DNA of 20,696 nucleotides from Acidithiobacillus_B sp049965315 (GTDB taxonomy: Bacteria; Pseudomonadota; Gammaproteobacteria; Acidithiobacillales; Acidithiobacillaceae), in contig NZ_JBMFWL010000037.1 in the NCBI RefSeq assembly GCF_049965315.1, positions 1 to 20,696 on the forward strand, given 5' to 3'. Both the position numbers and the translations under genes were made by a program. This document shows, one piece after another, positions 16,604-20,696 of the stretch (the stretch's first letter is position 1; the number at the start of each line of letters is the position of its first letter). Below the pieces are notes generated by a model that made no database searches, had not been told where the DNA came from, and was given only the letters and a program-made list of their open reading frames with translations.

Positions 16604-17059
16604 TCAATCCCGGGGCAGAGGACTGGGCTCCCGGGCCGCGCCAAGGCCCCCATGCACCCAAGCGGCAAGGGTGTCGCCATGGGCGTAGAGATAAGGCACC
16701 ACTTCCGGGTTCTGGCTGCGGAGTTCCGCGTAGATGCCGTCCGCCAATGGGCGCAGGGTGACCTGCACCTGGGAGCGATACTCGAATAGCTTCTGGAAGA
16801 GGGGATCCCAGGAGCGGATGGCACGATCATGGCCGAAGCGGCTTTTCATGTCCTGCGCATGGCGCTGCAAGACCAGGAGCAATCGGGGATCTTGGGTAGT
16901 CGTCCAAGTGCGGATCCCGTCCGGCAGACGCTCCGTCCGGCGCTGCAAGGCAGCATGGCGCTCCAGCAGCAGGTGATAATCCGCCTCGTGGCGGCGATGT
17001 TCCTCATCGTCGCCGCCCCGCCCGTACTTAAAGTCGTACCCTTTGGGTGCGGCCTTCAT
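16604..17059 (-). CDS. Conserved-looking 151-aa protein with two internal repeats, downstream of cbbM
   Basis: ATG 17059 is chosen because GAGGGG sits 5 nt upstream; the frame stays open further upstream but only into a GC-rich hairpin region. The protein has no signal peptide or membrane helix. It contains two similar segments: HAALQRRTERLPDGIRTWTT with DPRLLLVLQRHAQDMKSRF, and YRSQVQVTLRPLADGIYAEL with NPEVVPYLYAHGDTLAAWV. The linker holds IRSWDPLFQKLFEY. From memory this resembles a small proteobacterial family sometimes mislabelled as aspartate carbamoyltransferase; that recollection needs a search. The His/Met spacing in each repeat (RHAQDM; AHGDTL) hints at metal or haem binding in the first repeat only. 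The position 92 nt after cbbM suggests co-transcription. Function unknown. Confidence 0.7.
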   Translation of the reverse strand: MKAAPKGYDFKYGRGGDDEEHRRHEADYHLLLERHAALQRRTERLPDGIRTWTTTQDPRLLLVLQRHAQDMKSRFGHDRAIRSWDPLFQKLFEYRSQVQVTLRPLADGIYAELRSQNPEVVPYLYAHGDTLAAWVHGGLGAAREPSPLPRD

Positions 17060-17074
17060 GGAAGCCCCTCTTTG

Positions 17075-17145
17075 CCGGGCCCGCCCGCCCGGATTTGGAG
17101 CGGTGGCCGCATCAGCCGATGCCCCCGGATCCGTCCGCGCGGATC
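17075..17145 (-). other. Two hairpins in the cbbM / 151-aa gene gap
   Basis: GATCCG/CGGATC (17128-17133 / 17140-17145) and CCGGGC/GCCCGG (17075-17080 / 17087-17092) are perfect 6-bp stems with 6-nt loops. Neither has a T-tract on the minus strand. They may stabilise the cbbM mRNA end or reduce readthrough, so that RuBisCO exceeds the downstream protein. The role is inferred. Confidence 0.4.
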
Positions 17146-17151
17146 GAAGCG

Positions 17152-18549
17152 TTATTCCACCTCCAGCGCCACGCGCCAGTTGGGGAACAACGTATCGGCA
17201 TCGTGGGTAAAACTTTCGAAGGCGCGGGCAAATTCCCGGTGGGACTTGGCCCACTCCAGGGGATCCGCCTTGGCCTTCCAGCACTCGTAGGCCTGGCGCA
17301 AGGATTTGGCTCCTGCAGCCGGCCCGTCGATGTGGCCGTAACAACCGCCGCCGGCCGTCATGATGACATTGCCATGGCCCAGATTGTCGAAGAAACCCGG
17401 GACCCGCAGGGCGTTCATGCCCCCGGAGATGATGGGGGTGGTGGCCATCATGCCGTGCCAGTCCTGATGATAATAGGCGCCGTCGGCCTGATTGCGCTCG
17501 ATCATGTAGGCAATGGCGCGATCATCCTTGCCCCCCTCCATCTTGCCGTAGCCCATGGTGCCCACATGGATGCCGGAGGCGCCCAGCAGGCGCGAGAGCT
17601 TGATATGCACGGAGGTCGGATAGCCGCGGGGATTGACCTCGGAGGTGATCGCTCCATGGCCGGCGCGATGGTAGTGCAGAAAGACGTTGGGGAAATGCCG
17701 ACGCACCGTGGTCACGCCCGCAGGGCCGGCCACGAAGCCGTCCACCAGGAAGGCGATGTGATTGGCATCGTCACCGAAGGTTTCGAGGATATATTCGCCG
17801 CGCGCGATGATTTCCTGCGGATCGTCAGCGGTAATGTTCGCCGAGAACAGCTTCGCCTCGCCGGTGCTGTCCTGGGCGCGCTTCATGGCGTCCGCCAGCA
17901 AGGGCATGACCGTTTTCATGGAGCAGAAGGGCTGGTTCCCCTGGGGCTCGTCATTCTTGATGAAGTCCCCGCCCAGCCAGAAGGCATGGGCGGCATCGGC
18001 AAAGGGCTTGGGCCGCAGGCCCAGCTTGGGCTTGATGATGGTGCCCACCACGAAACCGCCATCCACATGGGACCGGCCCAGGATGCGCCAGAGGTTGGCA
18101 ATGTTGACCGCCGGACCGTCAAAGAGCGTCAGCGCCACGGGCGGCACGTAAAAATCCAGCAGGCGCAACCCGATGATGTCCCCCATGCCCTGATTGTTCC
18201 CGATGACGAGGCTGGTGAATTGCGAGATCATCATGCGCCCGTCGGTAATGTTGCGGTCGAAAAGCTCCAGGGGGTAGGCCACCTTCATCAGCCCGCCTTC
18301 TTCGCCAAAGGCATGTTCGTCAATGGCGTAGACCAGGGCATCCACACCACGGGTAAAGTCGTCGGTGGTGCTCACCTCCACATTGGTCCCGGTGGATGAC
18401 TCCGCCGCCACATGGGACGCCGTAGCGAGGAAGGGGTGGCCCGGCTTGGGCTTGAGGCGGTAGGCGCAGAGCACATGGCGACCCTTGGCGATCAGATCCG
18501 CTTCCTGGAGTTGAAGATTAGAGTAGCGCTGGGACTGGTCGTAAGCCAT
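17152..18549 (-). CDS. cbbM: Ribulose-1,5-bisphosphate carboxylase/oxygenase, form II
   Basis: This 465-aa protein fixes CO2 onto ribulose-1,5-bisphosphate in the Calvin cycle; form II enzymes are large-subunit-only. SSTGTNVEVSTTDDFTRGVD (51-70) is the N-domain active-site segment. GTIIKPKLGLRPKPF carries Lys173 and Lys175. GGDFIKNDEPQGNQ holds the carbamylated Lys198 with metal ligands Asp200 and Glu201. HYHRAGHG and loop 6 GTMGYGKMEG follow, so all catalytic elements are present. Compared from memory with R. rubrum and Acidithiobacillus CbbM, there are about five extra residues near 79-85 (AFGEEGG). ATG 18549 follows AGGAG at 6-nt spacing. Form II is suited to high CO2/low O2. No cbbR, cbbQ or cbbO gene is adjacent in this window. 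Confidence 0.97.
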   Translation of the reverse strand: MAYDQSQRYSNLQLQEADLIAKGRHVLCAYRLKPKPGHPFLATASHVAAESSTGTNVEVSTTDDFTRGVDALVYAIDEHAFGEEGGLMKVAYPLELFDRNITDGRMMISQFTSLVIGNNQGMGDIIGLRLLDFYVPPVALTLFDGPAVNIANLWRILGRSHVDGGFVVGTIIKPKLGLRPKPFADAAHAFWLGGDFIKNDEPQGNQPFCSMKTVMPLLADAMKRAQDSTGEAKLFSANITADDPQEIIARGEYILETFGDDANHIAFLVDGFVAGPAGVTTVRRHFPNVFLHYHRAGHGAITSEVNPRGYPTSVHIKLSRLLGASGIHVGTMGYGKMEGGKDDRAIAYMIERNQADGAYYHQDWHGMMATTPIISGGMNALRVPGFFDNLGHGNVIMTAGGGCYGHIDGPAAGAKSLRQAYECWKAKADPLEWAKSHREFARAFESFTHDADTLFPNWRVALEVE

Positions 18550-18615
18550 GAGATGCTCCTGATATCGAAATGATGGATGGTGCCGGGGCAGGCGCATGTA
18601 CAACAGGCATGCCCG

Positions 18616-18628
18616 GTCCCTTTGGGAC
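18616..18628. promoter_or_regulatory. Perfect palindrome near the predicted cbbM transcription start
   Basis: GTCCC-TTT-GGGAC is a perfect 5-bp inverted repeat just downstream of the candidate cbbM -10. In RNA it would form a small stem at the 5' end; in DNA it could be an operator. Confidence 0.35.
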
Positions 18629-18631
18629 GGC

Positions 18632-18660
18632 ATAATAGCACTATAATATGTTTTTTTCCA
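18632..18660 (-). promoter_or_regulatory. Candidate cbbM promoter with overlapping inverted repeat
   Basis: On the minus strand, TGGAAA (18660-18655) and TATTAT (18637-18632) are separated by 17 nt, giving a plausible sigma-70 promoter and a leader of roughly 75 nt. The -10 lies in an imperfect palindrome ATTATAG-TG-CTATTAT (18647-18632; 6 of 7 arm pairs) that also contains a T-N11-A motif, the core of LysR-type sites. CbbR is the known LysR regulator of cbb operons, so this could be its site. The binding claim is inferred. Confidence 0.45.
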
Positions 18661-18746
18661 TCGCTTGTTCCGGCTGGAGGGCGCAGGAGAATGCCCGGTG
18701 CGAGGGTGAAGGCCGTAAGTCGCTTGGGCAACCTACGGGCAGGCGA

Positions 18747-18775
18747 TGGACAGCCCCTCGGCGACCGCCTATAAT
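18747..18775 (+). promoter_or_regulatory. Sigma-70 promoter of tRNA-Arg
   Basis: TGGACA (18747-18752), a 17-nt spacer and TATAAT (18770-18775) form a near-consensus promoter. The tRNA 5' end begins 11 nt after the -10, so transcription would start at or just before the mature end. Confidence 0.75.
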
Positions 18776-18785
18776 TTGCACCGTT

Positions 18786-18862
18786 GCGCGGTTAGCTCAG
18801 CTGGATAGAGCGTTGGCCTCCGAAGCCAAAGGTCACTGGTTCGAATCCAGTACCGCGCACCA
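18786..18862 (+). tRNA. tRNA-Arg (anticodon CCG)
   Basis: This is a 77-nt tRNA with encoded CCA. The acceptor stem is GCGCGGT / ACCGCGC, all seven pairs Watson-Crick. The D-arm begins at GCTCAG. The anticodon stem TTGGC/GCCAA encloses loop CTCCGAA with anticodon CCG, which reads the Arg codon CGG. The T-arm is ACTGG-TTCGAAT-CCAGT, followed by discriminator A and CCA. It has its own promoter and a terminator. A tyrosine-recombinase gene begins 114 nt downstream, so the tRNA 3' end is a likely attachment site for the element on its right. Confidence 0.97.
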
Positions 18863-18870
18863 ATAAAAAC

Positions 18871-18903
18871 AAGGCCCTAGGATACTATCTAGGGCCTTTT
18901 TCT
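18871..18903 (+). terminator. Intrinsic terminator of tRNA-Arg
   Basis: AAGGCCCTAG (18871-18880) pairs perfectly with CTAGGGCCTT (18889-18898) around an 8-nt loop, and the stem runs into a T-rich tract (TTTTTCTTT). It begins 8 nt after CCA. If the element integrated at the tRNA 3' end, this terminator would belong to the element. Confidence 0.88.
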
Positions 18904-18921
18904 TTGCCATCTTGAATTTCC

Positions 18922-18940
18922 GCGACACTAGTGCGACACT
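18922..18940. repeat. Direct repeat GCGACACT x2, candidate integrase arm sites
   Basis: GCGACACT occurs at 18922-18929 and 18933-18940, an 11-bp period. It lies between the tRNA and the integrase gene, where tyrosine recombinases usually have arm-type or regulatory binding sites. The assignment is inferred from position and period. Confidence 0.4.
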
Positions 18941-18976
18941 GAGCGCGAATGAAGCAGATGTTCAGGACTACTCGCG

Positions 18977-20050
18977 ATGGCGACCGTTACCCCACGTAAT
19001 GATGACCAAGGTATCCGGATTGGTTGGCAGGTTCGGGTTCGCAAGAAAGGCTACCCGCAGCAGGTCAAGACGTTTCGCACCAAGGCCGAGGCGGAGCGAT
19101 GGGCGCGCACCATAGAGTCCGAAATGGATCGCGGAGCTTGGCTAGACAGATCAGAGGCGGAACGCACTACCATTGGCGAACTGCTTGACCGTTATGCAAG
19201 AGAAGTTCTGGCAGAGAGGAAGCACTGCACGCCGGAGTTGTCTCGCCTCAAGACGCTCAAGGAACATTTTGCATCGACCAGTGTTGCTCGGCTCGCGTCG
19301 AGCGCGATCGCAGAATTCCGCGATCGCAGACTAAAAGAGCAAGGGCGCGGCGGTAAGTCTGTATCAGGCCAAACAGTGAAGCATGAATTGGGGCTGCTCC
19401 ACCGTGTGTTGAAGAAGGCGGAAAGGGAATGGGGGATCGCGCTTCCATTGGGTTTACCGACTGAAAAGGTCCAGGCTCCAAAACTTCCACAGGCCCGGGA
19501 CCGCCGGCTGCAAGACGATGAAGGCGACCGCCTGCTGGATGAATGCGCCAAGGCCCAGAACCCTTGGTTGCGTCCCGTCGTCCTTTTTGCCATCGAGACC
19601 GCTATGCGCGCGGGCGAGATGTTACAGACCAAAGGAAAGACGGATGAGGAAAGCGGAGAGCGTCCCATTCAGACCACCGGCCTGCTCTGGAAGCACGTGG
19701 ATCTGGACAAGCGCACGGCCTATCTCCCTGAGACGAAGAACGGCACGGCGCGTGCCGTACCCCTGTCCAGCGTCGCCATTGAGGTGTTGCGCGCCCTACC
19801 ACACTCTGGGGATGGCCGCGTCTTTGGAACTACCTATGAAGCCATCCACCTGTCCTTCGCCCGCGCCTGCCGACGCGCGGGCATCCAGGATTTGCGCTTC
19901 CACGACCTACGCCATGAGGCCACCAGCCGGTTCTTCGAGAAGGGGCTAAATCCCATGCAGGTAGCGGCGATCACCGGGCACAAGACGCTCCAGATGTTGA
20001 AGCGCTATACTCACCTAAGGGCCGAGGACTTGGCGAAGATGCTGGGGTGA
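18977..20050 (+). CDS. int: Tyrosine recombinase / integrase of a tRNA-integrated element
   Basis: This 357-aa site-specific recombinase has an N-terminal arm/SAM-like DNA-binding part (about 1-170) and a catalytic domain (about 175-350). The catalytic residues are R211 (AMRAGEM), K254 (ETKNG), H309-x-x-R312 (HDLRHEA), H335 (TGHKTL) and nucleophile Y344 (KRYTHL), so all are present. About 18 extra residues (near 216-234, Lys/Glu/Gly-rich) separate the RxGEM helix from LLWKHVDL, where most relatives are continuous. AGGA at 18964-18967 precedes ATG 18977. Codon use is visibly less GC-biased than in the genes to the left, a sign of transfer. The position just after a tRNA gene, transcribed away from it, is typical of genomic-island integrases. 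Confidence 0.93.
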   Translation: MATVTPRNDDQGIRIGWQVRVRKKGYPQQVKTFRTKAEAERWARTIESEMDRGAWLDRSEAERTTIGELLDRYAREVLAERKHCTPELSRLKTLKEHFASTSVARLASSAIAEFRDRRLKEQGRGGKSVSGQTVKHELGLLHRVLKKAEREWGIALPLGLPTEKVQAPKLPQARDRRLQDDEGDRLLDECAKAQNPWLRPVVLFAIETAMRAGEMLQTKGKTDEESGERPIQTTGLLWKHVDLDKRTAYLPETKNGTARAVPLSSVAIEVLRALPHSGDGRVFGTTYEAIHLSFARACRRAGIQDLRFHDLRHEATSRFFEKGLNPMQVAAITGHKTLQMLKRYTHLRAEDLAKMLG

Positions 20051-20274
20051 GGGATGCCAAACGGCTGGTTCAGACTGGAAGCGGACGTTGGTCATGCTGG
20101 GAGTGCCGATGGTTGGCGATAGGTGTTTCCCCGTGGTTTGTAAGGTCTGATGATCGCGCCTAGTTGGGATTGCCTGTCTGTAGGGGATTCAGTACATTAC
20201 GGTCAGGGAGTCAAGGATCCACCAGACACAGTGATTCCAAATGTCTTATAGATTCGTCTGGATTATAGCCCTAA
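20051..20274. other. Noncoding stretch between integrase and IS relic
   Basis: No frame of convincing coding character, RNA gene or CRISPR was seen. An inverted pair CCAGAC (20222-20227) / GTCTGG (20256-20261) with a 28-nt gap is present, of unknown meaning. No copy of the tRNA-Arg 3' end occurs here, so the far attachment site is not in this stretch. Confidence 0.5.
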
Positions 20275-20429
20275 GAGGATGCTGAAAAAGTCGGTGGTAT
20301 AATGGGCAGAACGAGGCTGGAGAGGTTCGAACGATGCGCGGAGCTAAGTTTCGGCGCGCCGAACTGCCCCTGTTTATTTCGCGTCTTGGGTGCATCCTAG
20401 CCCACCACTGAAAATATTTTCCGCAGCCC
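20275..20429 (+). mobile_element. Short insertion-sequence relic or MITE-like deletion derivative
   Basis: The ends GGATGCTGAAAA (20277-20288) and TTTTCCGCAGCC (20417-20428) are inverted repeats matching at 10 of 12 positions. CTAA occurs on both flanks (20271-20274 and 20430-20433), consistent with a 4-bp target duplication as in the IS5 group. Inside, an extended -10 (TGGTATAAT, 20295-20303) and an ATG at 20334 open a frame beginning MRGAKFRRAELPLF. From memory this resembles the start of IS5-like transposases, but it stops after about 25 codons. The transposase body is gone, so it could move only if a full copy supplies enzyme in trans. The boundaries are approximate. Confidence 0.5.
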
Positions 20430-20490
20430 CTAAAGAAAATGATCGTATGTGTCGTTAAATATAAAGATATAACAAGGAAGAGATCTCTGT

Positions 20491-20670
20491 ATGGCGTGTA
20501 GATTGCCTTGGCTCAAAGGCACTGCCCTGTGCGATCAACTGGATCCCGCCGAGGCTTCTGTATGGAGCAGTCGCCTTCTGGAAAGGCTGTCGAATCTAGC
20601 CGAGCCCTTGGTGGAGTTGTTACAAGCGGAAAAAGAGGATATGTGGATGGTAATGAAGGAGATACGATGA
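20491..20670 (+). CDS. Small unknown protein (59 aa) of the integrated element
   Basis: ATG 20491 to TGA 20668-20670 encodes 59 aa. AAGGAAG lies about 10 nt upstream, and an AT-rich stretch (20450-20475, with TATAAAGATATAAC) precedes it as a likely promoter. The protein starts MACRLPWLKGTALC and continues as a predicted helix rich in Leu, Glu and Ala with a Trp/Met cluster near the end (EDMWMVMKEIR). I do not recognise the family. The stop overlaps the next start (ATGA) with AAGGAG upstream of it, supporting real, coupled translation. Its position behind an integrase suggests a role in the mobile element, but no function can be named. Confidence 0.5.
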   Translation: MACRLPWLKGTALCDQLDPAEASVWSSRLLERLSNLAEPLVELLQAEKEDMWMVMKEIR

Positions 20671-20696
20671 TGAAAGGCGGGGAGCGCCCATGGGCA
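20667..20696 (+). CDS. Start of a following ORF, cut by the window edge
   Basis: ATG 20667 overlaps the previous stop as ATGA and follows AAGGAG (20655-20660) at good spacing. Ten codons are visible (MMKGGERPWA); the second Met is an alternative start. Too little is present to identify it, but overlap and ribosome site indicate an operon continuing to the right. Confidence 0.4.
   Translation, partial: MMKGGERPWA

Noticed and set aside
17047..18399. 450-codon plus-strand frame opposite cbbM
   Set aside because: It is antisense to a fully conserved RuBisCO.
18648..18866. 72-codon frame running through the tRNA-Arg gene
   Set aside because: It overlaps the tRNA and its promoter, and has no good start context or protein-like character.
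18863..20696. Second copy of the tRNA-Arg 3' end (other attachment site)
   Set aside because: I looked for the T-arm/acceptor sequence to the right of the integrase and saw none in the window.

Overview
The window is a GC-rich bacterial chromosome segment, most likely from a chemolithoautotrophic proteobacterium. A form II RuBisCO gene, a PII/Amt nitrogen module, a c-di-GMP enzyme and an RND envelope system together suggest an Acidithiobacillus-like organism. That placement is inference from gene content and remembered sequence resemblance; no search was run.

Left part (1-7488, + strand). The window opens in the C-terminus of an outer-membrane beta-barrel protein, followed by glnK-amtB (ammonium sensing and uptake), which ends in a strong GC hairpin. 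Next come a GAF-GGDEF-EAL protein with the main c-di-GMP motifs intact, and a very large apparently soluble protein (871 aa) with two Cache-like halves and a C-terminal CheW domain. A class I glutamine amidotransferase follows.

Middle (7582-16040). This is a divergon. On the minus strand lies a three-gene RND efflux operon (outer-membrane factor, lipoprotein adaptor, MdtB/C-like pump) whose genes are joined by 4-nt stop/start overlaps. On the plus strand lie a Spy/CpxP-like periplasmic protein, an OmpR-type response regulator and a sensor kinase. The shared control region holds CpxR-like 10-bp-period direct repeats, so the two-component system probably senses envelope or metal stress and controls both arms. 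A 13-codon mini-ORF bridges the regulator and kinase genes through two ATGA overlaps.

Right part (16045-18660, minus strand). Form II RuBisCO (cbbM) with a candidate promoter/operator is followed by a 151-aa two-repeat protein of unknown function and a 111-aa single-pass membrane protein with an intrinsic terminator.

Far right (18747-20696). A tRNA-Arg(CCG) gene with a near-consensus promoter is followed by a tyrosine recombinase, an AT-richer noncoding stretch, a roughly 155-bp insertion-sequence relic, and the start of a small operon (59-aa ORF plus an overlapping ORF running off the window). This looks like the integrase end of a tRNA-integrated mobile element extending beyond the right edge.
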